From RBG-16-64-13 sp963718375 (GTDB taxonomy: Bacteria; Actinomycetota; Thermoleophilia; RBG-16-64-13), in the NCBI GenBank assembly GCA_963718375.1, contig CAVQZD010000006.1:1-53012 (forward strand): a stretch of 53,012 bases of DNA, given 5' to 3'. Every line of letters starts with the position of its first letter. Within the stretch, counting starts at the first letter, position 1. The notes under the pieces were generated by a model. The model searched no databases, was not told where the DNA came from, and worked only from the letters and a program-made list of their open reading frames with translations. Positions 42,579 through 50,383 of this stretch are shown piece by piece. The position numbers were made by a program, and so were the translations under genes.

Positions 42579-45500
42579 ATGGCAGGCCAGTATCGTTCGG
42601 TGGATGCAGGACAGAGCTTTCCCGCTATGGAAGAGCGGGTGCTGGAGTGGTGGAAAGAACACTCCATTTTTGAGAAGAGCCTAGAACTGCGCGCCGGTGC
42701 ACCGGAATGGGTGTTCTTCGAGGGTCCGCCGACGGCCAACGGCAAACCCGGCGTCCATCACGTGTTGGCCCGGGTGTTCAAGGATATCTATCCGCGATAC
42801 AAGACGATGCGCGGCTTTCACGTGGGGCGCAAGGCGGGCTGGGACTGCCACGGCCTGCCGGTAGAGCTTGAGGTCGAGAGGCGCCTGGGCTTCAACCACA
42901 AGGAGCAGATCGAGGCCTACGGCGTGGCCGAGTTCAACCTGCTGTGCCGCGAATCGGTGACCACCTACGTCGACGAGTGGAATCGCATGACCGAGCGCAT
43001 CGGCATGTGGCTGGACCTGAGCGACCCCTACATGACCATGACCGACGAGTACATCGAGTCTGTGTGGTGGATCCTGTCGGAGTTCGCCAAGCAAGGTCTG
43101 CTGTATGAGGGGTATAAGGTCGTGCCCTACTGTCCGCGCTGCGGCACGGCGCTGTCGTCGCACGAGGTGGCGCAGGGCTATGCCATGGTCACCGACCCCT
43201 CGGTATTCGTGCGCTACCCGTTGGTCGAGGCGTCGCCCGGGGGCTCCGCCCCGGTCGGCGGCGGCGCCTCGCTCGAGGAGGGCGTCAGCCTGCTGGTCTG
43301 GACCACCACGCCCTGGACCCTCATCTCCAACGTGGCCGCGGCCGTGGGGCCGGACATCCAGTACGCCCGCGCCAAGCTGGGTGAGGAGCGCTTCATCCTG
43401 GCTGCCGACCTAGTGGTGCCGGTGCTGGGCGAAGAAGCGGTGATCGAGGAGACCTTGCCGGGTTCGGACCTGGTGGGGCGCGAGTACAGGCCGCCCTACG
43501 ACTTCGTGACGCCTGACAAGCCGTGCTGGCGCGTCATCGCGGCGGACTTCGTGGCCACCGACGAGGGCACCGGCATCGTGCACATCGCCCCCGCCTTCGG
43601 CGCCGACGACATGGCTGTGGGGCAAGCCAACGACCTGCCCGTGATCATGCCGGTGGACGCAGAGGCCCGGTTCACCGCCGAGATCACCCCATGGGCGGGA
43701 GTCTTCGTCAAGGACGCGGACGCCGGTATCCAGGACGAACTCGAGTCCCGCGGGCTGCTCTTCAAGCGGCAACCCTACGAGCACACCTACCCGTTCTGCT
43801 GGCGCTGCGACACGCCGCTCATCTACTATGCCAAGAGCTCTTGGTACGTGCGCACCACCGCCCGCAAGGACGAGGTGCTGGCTGCCAACGAGGAGGTCAC
43901 CTGGTACCCCGACCACCTCAAGCACGGGCGCTTCGGCAAGTGGCTCGAGAACAACATCGACTGGTCGCTGTCGCGTGACCGGTATTGGGGTACTCCGCTG
44001 CCGGCTTGGCGGTGTGAGAACGGCCACGACACCATCGTGGGCTCCAAGGCGGAGCTGGGCGGACTGGCGGGCCGCGATCTCTCGGGGCTGGAGCTGCACC
44101 GTCCGTACGTGGATGAGGTCAGCTTCGCCTGTCCCCAGTGCGGCGCCGAAGCGCGCCGCGTCGATTCGGTCATCGACGCCTGGTTCGACTCCGGCAGCAT
44201 GCCGGTGGCTCAGTGGCATTATCCCTTTGAGAACAAGGAGACTTGGGAGAAGCGCTTCCCGGCCGACTTCATCTGTGAGGCCATCGATCAGACCCGCGGC
44301 TGGTTCTACAGTCTGCTGGCTATCAGCGCGCTCCTGACCGGTCACACCTGCTACAAGAACGTGCTCTGTCTAGGTCACATCCTGGACAGCGAGGGTCGCA
44401 AGATGTCCAAGCACGTGGGCAACGTGGTCGACCCCTGGACCCTCCTCGACAAGCAAGGGGCTGACGCGCTGCGCTGGCACCTGTTCACCTCCAGCTCGCC
44501 TTGGCTGCCGCGCCGGTTCGGTCCAGAGAACCTGGATGAGGTGGTGCGCAAGTTCATCCTCACCCTGTGGAACACCTACTCGTTCTACACGCTCTACGCC
44601 AACATCGACGGCTTCTCACCCGCCGAGCATGACGTGCCCGTGGCCGAGCGTACGCTCATGGACCAGTGGATCCTCGGCGACCTGCATCTGCTCATCAAGA
44701 AGGTCACTGGCGAACTGGACCAATACGACGCCTTCGCCGCCGGTCGCGCCATCGCCGAGTTCGTGGACGAGCTCTCCAACTGGTACGTGCGCCGCAGCCG
44801 GCGCCGCTTCTGGAAGAGCGAGGCCGACTCCGACAAGATCGCCGCCTATCTGACCCTGAACGAGTGCCTGGTGACCCTGAGCGAGCTGCTGGCGCCGTTC
44901 ACACCGTTCCTGGCGGAGGAGCTATATCAAAATCTGGTGGCCGAAGGTTCTTCGGCGACGTCGCCGTCGCCGGGCGTGCCGGAGTCGGTGCACCTAGTGG
45001 ATTGGCCGGTGGCCGACGCAGCCCTCATCGACGAAGATCTGTCCTTCCGCATGGGGGTGGCCCGGCAGGTGGTCAACCTGGGCCGCGCGGCGCGCAACGC
45101 CGCGCAGATCAAGACCCGACAGCCCATCGCGAGGGTCGTGGTGGCTTGCGGCGACAAGCAGCGTGCCGCGGTGGAGAGCCTCGCGGACGTGGTGGCTGAA
45201 GAGCTGAACGTCAAAGCTCTGGAGTTCGTCGCCTCCGCCGGGGAGCTGGTGACCTACGTGGTCAAGCCCAACTTCCGCACGCTGGGCCCGAAGTTCGGCA
45301 AGAGCATGCCGGCGGTAGCCGAGGCTGTCGCCGCGCTACCCGCCGACGAGCTCGGCGACGAGGTGGCGGCCGGCAAGTCGGTGGCAGTGACCGTGGAGGG
45401 GCACGAGTACGAGTTCGCGGCCGAAGACTTCGTGGTGGAGACGCATCAGCGCGAGGGCTACCAGGTGGAGCGCGAAGGCGGCCTGGCCGTGGCCATAGCC

Positions 45501-45839
45501 ACCGAGCTGTCTCCGGAGCTGGTGGGTGAAGGTCTGGCTCGCGAGCTGGTGCATCACATCCAGAACACGCGCAAGGCGGCGGACCTGCAGATCGATGACC
45601 GTATCCGCCTGCGCGTCGCCGGACCCGCGGAGATCGCGGAGATGCTGGCCGTCCACGGCGAGTGGGTGAAGAAGGAGACGTTGGCCCTAGACCTGGAAGT
45701 CACCACGGGCGCGGCCGGCGCCGGCGCGGCCGGCCCGGACGCCGCAGGCGCTGGTCCGGACTCCGTAGACGCCGGAGCCTATACCGAAGAGCTCAAGGTC
45801 AACGGACTGCCCGTCACGGTGGTTGTCGCCAGGGCGTAG
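42579..45839 (+). CDS. ileS: Isoleucyl-tRNA synthetase
   Basis: 1,086 residues. ATG 42579 follows AAGGAGGG and begins MAGQYRSVDAGQSFPAMEE; the open frame upstream to 42402 is the T-box and not coding. The ATP site has NGKPGVHHVLAR (HIGH-like, as GVHH) and RKMSKHVGNVVDP (KMSKS-like). Editing domain motifs include WTTTPWTLISN and DEGTGIVHIAPAFG. WxWxG-like contacts (SWYVRTTARKDEVLAAN, WLENNIDWSLSRDRYWGTPLP) and the long anticodon-binding and C-terminal region fit the IleS2 (eukaryote-like) type, which in some bacteria resists mupirocin; that phenotype is not shown here. The Ala/Gly-rich stretch near the C-terminus is low-complexity. Confidence 0.96.
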   Translation: MAGQYRSVDAGQSFPAMEERVLEWWKEHSIFEKSLELRAGAPEWVFFEGPPTANGKPGVHHVLARVFKDIYPRYKTMRGFHVGRKAGWDCHGLPVELEVERRLGFNHKEQIEAYGVAEFNLLCRESVTTYVDEWNRMTERIGMWLDLSDPYMTMTDEYIESVWWILSEFAKQGLLYEGYKVVPYCPRCGTALSSHEVAQGYAMVTDPSVFVRYPLVEASPGGSAPVGGGASLEEGVSLLVWTTTPWTLISNVAAAVGPDIQYARAKLGEERFILAADLVVPVLGEEAVIEETLPGSDLVGREYRPPYDFVTPDKPCWRVIAADFVATDEGTGIVHIAPAFGADDMAVGQANDLPVIMPVDAEARFTAEITPWAGVFVKDADAGIQDELESRGLLFKRQPYEHTYPFCWRCDTPLIYYAKSSWYVRTTARKDEVLAANEEVTWYPDHLKHGRFGKWLENNIDWSLSRDRYWGTPLPAWRCENGHDTIVGSKAELGGLAGRDLSGLELHRPYVDEVSFACPQCGAEARRVDSVIDAWFDSGSMPVAQWHYPFENKETWEKRFPADFICEAIDQTRGWFYSLLAISALLTGHTCYKNVLCLGHILDSEGRKMSKHVGNVVDPWTLLDKQGADALRWHLFTSSSPWLPRRFGPENLDEVVRKFILTLWNTYSFYTLYANIDGFSPAEHDVPVAERTLMDQWILGDLHLLIKKVTGELDQYDAFAAGRAIAEFVDELSNWYVRRSRRRFWKSEADSDKIAAYLTLNECLVTLSELLAPFTPFLAEELYQNLVAEGSSATSPSPGVPESVHLVDWPVADAALIDEDLSFRMGVARQVVNLGRAARNAAQIKTRQPIARVVVACGDKQRAAVESLADVVAEELNVKALEFVASAGELVTYVVKPNFRTLGPKFGKSMPAVAEAVAALPADELGDEVAAGKSVAVTVEGHEYEFAAEDFVVETHQREGYQVEREGGLAVAIATELSPELVGEGLARELVHHIQNTRKAADLQIDDRIRLRVAGPAEIAEMLAVHGEWVKKETLALDLEVTTGAAGAGAAGPDAAGAGPDSVDAGAYTEELKVNGLPVTVVVARA

Positions 45840-45855
45840 CGGCCCCCGGGCGCGG

Positions 45856-46773
45856 CTAGGGCACCAGCACCTCTATCGCGGCCGGGTCTATCTCCACGGT
45901 GGCCGGGAGCTCTCCCACGATCTCGCCGTCGGCCTGTAGCCATACGGGTCCGCTGCCCTCGGCCGGCCGCAGCTCGGCCCGGGTCGCCTTGAGGTAGGTG
46001 ACGCTCTTGTCGCGCACGTGCGAGCGGGTCAGCAGACGCCCCCAGAAGGCCAGCACGCTGGGCTTGGTGGTGCCTTGGAAGATCAGCATGTCCAGAAGCC
46101 CGTCCTTGGCGTCGGCGCTGGGGGTCATGGTCACGTGAGCGGCGTAGTAGCGAAAGTTGCCGGCTACGAAGAAGGTGGCCAGACGAGTGATGCCGTCTAT
46201 CTTCACCCAGAACCGGGGCTGCGGTTCGGCGAGGGCCTTGGCCAGGCCGGTGTAAGCGAAGGCCAGGGAGCGCAGCCAGCGCTTGGTGCGCGGGTGTATG
46301 TTGCGGATGGTGACGGCGTCGATGCCTGCTCCGGTCATGAGGACGAAGTGGCGGCCGTTGACTCTGCCCACATCCAGAGCGACCGACTTGCCCGCGGCGA
46401 TCACAGAGCAGGCTTGCTTGGGGTCGAACGGCACTTTGAGCTCCCGGGCGACCACGTTGACGGTCCCGGTGGGGATGATGCCCAGGCGGCAGAGGGGCTT
46501 CGCCTGGCCGCCAGACGCCGCCTCTTCGGCGGCCTCGACGATGCCGGTCACCACCTCGTTGATGGTGCCGTCGCCTCCCACGACCACGATGACGTCGGCC
46601 TGCGGCGCCAGCGTGCGCGCGAGTTGGGTAGCGTGAAGCGGATCGCTGGTAGGATGCAGCTCGACTTCCAGCCCCTGCTCCTGCAGGCAGCGGCCGGCGG
46701 TCTCCGCTGTGGCGTCCCCCCGTCCCTTGCCCGAAGACGGATTGTAGATGAGCGCAGCCTTAGGGTGCGTCAT
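45856..46773 (-). CDS. Diacylglycerol/lipid kinase (YegS/LCB5 family)
   Basis: 305 residues from ATG 46773, overlapping the stop of the PHP gene (ATGA). Kinase signature: LIYNPSSGKGRGDATAE at the N-terminus and VIVVVGGDGTINEVVTGIVE (GGDGT), then CRLGIIPTGTVNVVARELKV and LDVGRVNGRHFVLMTGAGID. Phosphorylates diacylglycerol or a related lipid at the membrane. No signal or membrane span; these proteins are peripheral. Together with the PHP phosphatase forms a two-gene leftward unit; ileS converges with it only 16 bases away. Confidence 0.92.
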   Translation of the reverse strand: MTHPKAALIYNPSSGKGRGDATAETAGRCLQEQGLEVELHPTSDPLHATQLARTLAPQADVIVVVGGDGTINEVVTGIVEAAEEAASGGQAKPLCRLGIIPTGTVNVVARELKVPFDPKQACSVIAAGKSVALDVGRVNGRHFVLMTGAGIDAVTIRNIHPRTKRWLRSLAFAYTGLAKALAEPQPRFWVKIDGITRLATFFVAGNFRYYAAHVTMTPSADAKDGLLDMLIFQGTTKPSVLAFWGRLLTRSHVRDKSVTYLKATRAELRPAEGSGPVWLQADGEIVGELPATVEIDPAAIEVLVP

Positions 46774-47588
46774 AGTCCCACAAAGGCGTGCATGAGTGTC
46801 TGGGCACGTCCGCCTTCGTCCGAGGGCTTGAGCGTGGCGAAGTGGGTGTAGCCGGCGGTGCGGGCCAGGTCGGCGGCATGCGCGAAGTCGCGCCCCACCT
46901 CTCCAGGTCGGTGCGCGTCCGAGCCGAACGTGATGGGCACGTCGGCCCCGCACAGGCGTCGCAGGATATCGGGGTCGGGATACGCCTCGCCTATGGGCTT
47001 GTGCAGTCCGGCGGTGTTTATCTCCACGAGCACGCCCGCCCTCGCCAGGCGCTCGACAAGCCGGTCGAGCTCCTTGTCCAAGGCGCGAGTGGGCCGGAAG
47101 CCGAACTTCTTCACCAGGTCGATGTGCCCCATGACGGTGAAGAGGCCCGACTCGGCCGCGTCTCCCACCAACTCCAGATACTGCAGCCACACCTCGTCGA
47201 TGTCCTTGTCAGCGTACTCAGACACGAAGCGGGGGTCGTCGAAAGCCCAGTCCTCCAAGAAGTGCACCGAGCCGATCACGAAGTCGAAGGGATGCTCCTG
47301 CAGCAGGTTACCTACAGCAGACAGCGTTTGCAGGCGATAGTCGGCCTCCACCCCCAGGAACACGAAGCCCGGGAACTCCTGCTTGAGAGCTTGGACCTCC
47401 GCCACATAGTCGGGCAGATCGGCCATGCACATGGTGAGGTCGGCATCATGTACGGGCAGCAGCGGTAGGTGGTCCGCTATGCCTATGGCGCTCAGTCCCA
47501 TGGCCTTCGCGACCTGCACGTATTCCGCGGGGCGCCCGGAGGCGTGCCCGCAGAGGGCGGTATGGGTGTGATAGTCGGGCAGCCGCAT
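46770..47588 (-). CDS. PHP-domain phosphatase (histidinol-phosphatase-like)
   Basis: 272 residues from ATG 47588. PHP metal motifs: LPDYHTHTALCGHASG at the start, IGIADHLPL, FLGVEADYR, FVIGSVHFLEDWAF, GLFTVMGHIDLVKKFG, and FGSDAHRPGEVG near the end. Length and order match HisK-type histidinol phosphatase (last dephosphorylation step of histidine synthesis), but no his genes are near, so another phosphoester is possible. Coupled to the lipid kinase by overlap. Strong family call, moderate for the substrate. Confidence 0.88.
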   Translation of the reverse strand: MRLPDYHTHTALCGHASGRPAEYVQVAKAMGLSAIGIADHLPLLPVHDADLTMCMADLPDYVAEVQALKQEFPGFVFLGVEADYRLQTLSAVGNLLQEHPFDFVIGSVHFLEDWAFDDPRFVSEYADKDIDEVWLQYLELVGDAAESGLFTVMGHIDLVKKFGFRPTRALDKELDRLVERLARAGVLVEINTAGLHKPIGEAYPDPDILRRLCGADVPITFGSDAHRPGEVGRDFAHAADLARTAGYTHFATLKPSDEGGRAQTLMHAFVGL

Positions 47589-47630
47589 ATCAGGCCTCCG
47601 TCTCTAGGACGATAGTGTAGGGGCCGTCGC

Positions 47631-49028
47631 CTACGGCTCCACCTCCAGCAGCGTGGCCTCCCAGCGGCCGCTGGGTAGCACGTCGGCCAGCTGGACGCGC
47701 ACGAACCGGTTCATGAGCTGCTTGTCGCCATACACGAGTACCTCCTGGTAGTCGCCCGTAAGGCCGACCAGGCGTCCATCCCCCCCTTGCTCCTCCAGCA
47801 TCAGCGCGCGCTGCACGCTCCCCTTCAGAGTATCGCGAAACGCCTCTCTCTTGGTCTTTCCCAGAATGCGCAACCTCTCACTCCGGTCTTTGATCACTTC
47901 GGCCTTCACCTTGGCCTTGGGCGGCAGAGCGGCCGCGGGCGTGCCCGGGCGGTCGCTGTAGCCGAAGACATGCAGGTAGGTGAGCGGTGAAGCCCCCACC
48001 AGAGCCAGGGTCTCGGCGAATTCGAGCTCCGTCTCACCAGGGAAGCCCACGATGACGTCGGCGCCGAGGGCCGCGTCCGGCAGACGACGGGCGATACGCT
48101 GGGTGGCGGCCAAGTATTGGGCGGCGGAGTAGGGGCGATCCATCGCCTTGAGGATAGTGTCGGAGCCACTCTGCAGAGGCAGGTGAAAGTGCCGGGCCAT
48201 GCGGTCCCCGGCTCGCTCCACCACGTCCAGCAGTCTGTCGTTGACCTCCAAGGGCTCGACCGAACTCAATCTCAGGCGGCCAAGATCACCGACCTCCCGC
48301 AGCAGCAGGTCCAGGAGACCGGCGAGCGACCCCTCGCCCGTGTCCTTACCCCAGCTGCCCAGGTCGACCCCCGTGAGCACGATCTCGCGGTAGCCGCCCG
48401 CCGCAAGCCGACGGACCTCGCGCAGGGCGTCGCTCTCGGCCATGCTGCGCGCCGACCCGCGTGCGAGGGGGACGATGCAGTAAGAACAGTGGGAGTCGCA
48501 CCCGGTCTGCACCTTGAGAAAGGCCCGCGTGCGCCCGTGAAAGTGGGCGAACGACGCTGTCTCGAACCTGGGCTGCTCAGGGTAGGGGGACACGGTGACG
48601 GCGGGGCGGCAGGCGGGCGCCGCGTGTGGCGCCGCCCCGGGCGCCGCCGCGCGGCTCCGCAAAGCGTGCCCGAGGTGTGCGACCAGGTCCTCCTTATCAG
48701 GGTTGCCCAGCACCAAGTCCACCCCCGGCAGCTCCGCCAAAACGTCGGGTGCGACTTGGGCAAAGCAGCCGGTCGCCACCAGCACGCATCCCGGGTCGAG
48801 TCGCTTGGCAGCGTGTATCTCATGTCTGCAGGTGCGGTCGCTCTTGGAGGTGACGGTGCAGGTGTTGACCACCCGCACGTCGGCCTTGTCGTCCCAGTCC
48901 ACCAGGCTGTATCCGGCGGCCGCCAGGGCCTCCTGCATCTGCGCCGTCTCACACTGATTGAGACGGCAGCCCACCGTGCGAAAGGCTACGGTGGCACCTG
49001 GACCTCTCTCTGAGTGAGCGGAAGGCAT
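47631..49028 (-). CDS. mtaB: tRNA t6A37 methylthiotransferase MtaB
   Basis: 465 residues from ATG 49028 (a TTG at 49061 is in-frame). A radical SAM enzyme that adds a methylthio group to t6A at position 37 of tRNAs. MTTase N-domain: FRTVGCRLNQCETAQM, VVNTCTVTSKSD, VLVATGCFAQV (three cluster cysteines). Radical SAM motif: QTGCDSHCSYCIVPLARG. Then VLTGVDLGSWGKD, RLSSVEPLE, HFHLPLQSGSDTILKAM, ALGADVIVGFPGETE and a TRAM-like C-terminus (RFVRVQLADVLPSGRWEATLLEV). The RLNQCET variant indicates MtaB rather than MiaB. Alone in its orientation next to the divergent GtrA gene. Confidence 0.94.
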   Translation of the reverse strand: MPSAHSERGPGATVAFRTVGCRLNQCETAQMQEALAAAGYSLVDWDDKADVRVVNTCTVTSKSDRTCRHEIHAAKRLDPGCVLVATGCFAQVAPDVLAELPGVDLVLGNPDKEDLVAHLGHALRSRAAAPGAAPHAAPACRPAVTVSPYPEQPRFETASFAHFHGRTRAFLKVQTGCDSHCSYCIVPLARGSARSMAESDALREVRRLAAGGYREIVLTGVDLGSWGKDTGEGSLAGLLDLLLREVGDLGRLRLSSVEPLEVNDRLLDVVERAGDRMARHFHLPLQSGSDTILKAMDRPYSAAQYLAATQRIARRLPDAALGADVIVGFPGETELEFAETLALVGASPLTYLHVFGYSDRPGTPAAALPPKAKVKAEVIKDRSERLRILGKTKREAFRDTLKGSVQRALMLEEQGGDGRLVGLTGDYQEVLVYGDKQLMNRFVRVQLADVLPSGRWEATLLEVEP

Positions 49029-49119
49029 GATCGGCAGTTTAGCAGCCGCCTTACAGGCCAAGTGTTAGCATATAGCGCGCCGCCTTCCCCGGGCGCATGC
49101 CATCGACTTTTGGGGGATC

Positions 49120-49587
49120 ATGGAGTTCATACGCAGACTGCTAGAGCGCGACCGAATAACCGGGCAGGCTGCCCGGTTCATAGTGGTCGGGTTCTTGAAC
49201 ACAGCGGTCGACCTAGCCGCCTTCTACCTCCTGGCGAACATCCCGGGTATGCACGAGGCGGCGGCGAAGGGCATCTCCTATTTCTTGGGCATATGCAACA
49301 GCTTTCTGTGGAACAAGTACTGGACGTTCGGTGCCGGCAAGTCAAAGAGGGGCTGGCGGGAGTTCGGCATCTTCGTGCTGGTGAATCTTCCCCCGCTACT
49401 GGTCAACGTCGTGGTGTTCAGACTGCTCGGTATCTGGTACCAGTCAGGCGAGTGGTACGTGCGGATGGGCAAGGCGTTCGTGGCGGCTGTCGCAGCGGTC
49501 GTCTGGAACTTCTTGGGCAGTCGGTACCTGGCCTTCCGGCATTCGGCCCTGGGGCATGCGAGCGAAGAGAGTGAGGGCGATGAATAG
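49120..49587 (+). CDS. GtrA-family membrane protein
   Basis: 155 residues with four membrane spans: ARFIVVGFLNTAVDLAAFYLL, GISYFLGICNSFLWNKYWTF, FGIFVLVNLPPLLVNVVVF and AFVAAVAAVVWNFLGSRYLAF. The NxxWNKYWTF and WNFLGSRYLAF motifs are typical. GtrA-like proteins are thought to flip lipid-linked sugars. ATG 49120 follows a GGGGGAT. The stop overlaps the start of the GT2 gene by 8 bases, the standard GtrA + dolichol-phosphate-mannose-synthase-like pair, so the two should work together. Confidence 0.92.
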   Translation: MEFIRRLLERDRITGQAARFIVVGFLNTAVDLAAFYLLANIPGMHEAAAKGISYFLGICNSFLWNKYWTFGAGKSKRGWREFGIFVLVNLPPLLVNVVVFRLLGIWYQSGEWYVRMGKAFVAAVAAVVWNFLGSRYLAFRHSALGHASEESEGDE

Positions 49588-50383
49588 CACCGGGCACACC
49601 GGGCCTGTCTACTCGATAGTCATACCCGTACACAACGAGGCCGAGTGTCTGACCGCTGAGGTATCCGAACTGGTGGGCGGACTCGAAGCACGCGGTGTGG
49701 ACTACGAACTCATCCTGGCCGAGAACGGCAGCTCCGACGACACGGCCGGGCTGGGTGACACGTTGGCCGAGACCAACCCTCGCATCCAAGTGCTCCGCGT
49801 GCCGGTGGCCGACTACGGAGCGGCCATGAAGGCGGGCATGTTGGGGGCTCGTGGGCGCTTGGTGGTGAACTTCGATATCGACTTTCACGACGTGGACTTC
49901 ATGCTCAAGGCCGGCGCAGTGCTGGGCGAGGGTACCGCGAAGGATGCGGCCGAAGCCGCCGCCGCCGCCCCCGCGCCGCAGGCGGGCACCGCCGCCCCCG
50001 CGCCGGGCATCGTCGTCGGCAGCAAACTCGCAGAGGGCGCTGACGACCGACGGTCGTGGGCTCGCCATCTAGTGTCGTATGGTTTCACTACGATCCTGCG
50101 CATACTGTTCGACCGCCATATGGACGACACCCACGGCATGAAGGTGCTAAAGCGTGAGGTGGTGACCACCTTCGCACCTCGCACCATCAAGACCACCGAC
50201 CTCTTTGACACCGAGCTCATCATCCGCGCTCGACGGGCAGGGGTGGCGGTCGTTGCGCTCCCCGTCACGGTGGAGGAGAAGCGGAAACCGCGCTCCTCCA
50301 TAATGCGTCGCATTCCACGTACAATACGGGGGTTGCTGAGCCTGAGGGTAGCGCTGTTCATGGAGGGTCGTCCTGGATCGTGA
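49580..50383 (+). CDS. GT2-family glycosyltransferase with Ala/Pro-rich insertion
   Basis: 267 residues from ATG 49580 (GTG 49571 is also possible). GT-A motifs: YSIVIPVHNEAECL, YELILAENGSSDDT, GAAMKAGMLGARG, and VVNFDIDFHD as the DxD-like metal site. It resembles polyprenyl-phosphate glycosyl synthases (DPM1/GtrB-like), which load a sugar onto a lipid carrier for export, and is coupled to the GtrA gene. Residues about 116-144 form an Ala/Pro-rich segment (AAEAAAAAPAPQAG...) between the nucleotide and acceptor halves, where relatives have only a short loop. No C-terminal membrane spans, unlike DPM1 of some species. Confidence 0.9.
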   Translation: MNSTGHTGPVYSIVIPVHNEAECLTAEVSELVGGLEARGVDYELILAENGSSDDTAGLGDTLAETNPRIQVLRVPVADYGAAMKAGMLGARGRLVVNFDIDFHDVDFMLKAGAVLGEGTAKDAAEAAAAAPAPQAGTAAPAPGIVVGSKLAEGADDRRSWARHLVSYGFTTILRILFDRHMDDTHGMKVLKREVVTTFAPRTIKTTDLFDTELIIRARRAGVAVVALPVTVEEKRKPRSSIMRRIPRTIRGLLSLRVALFMEGRPGS

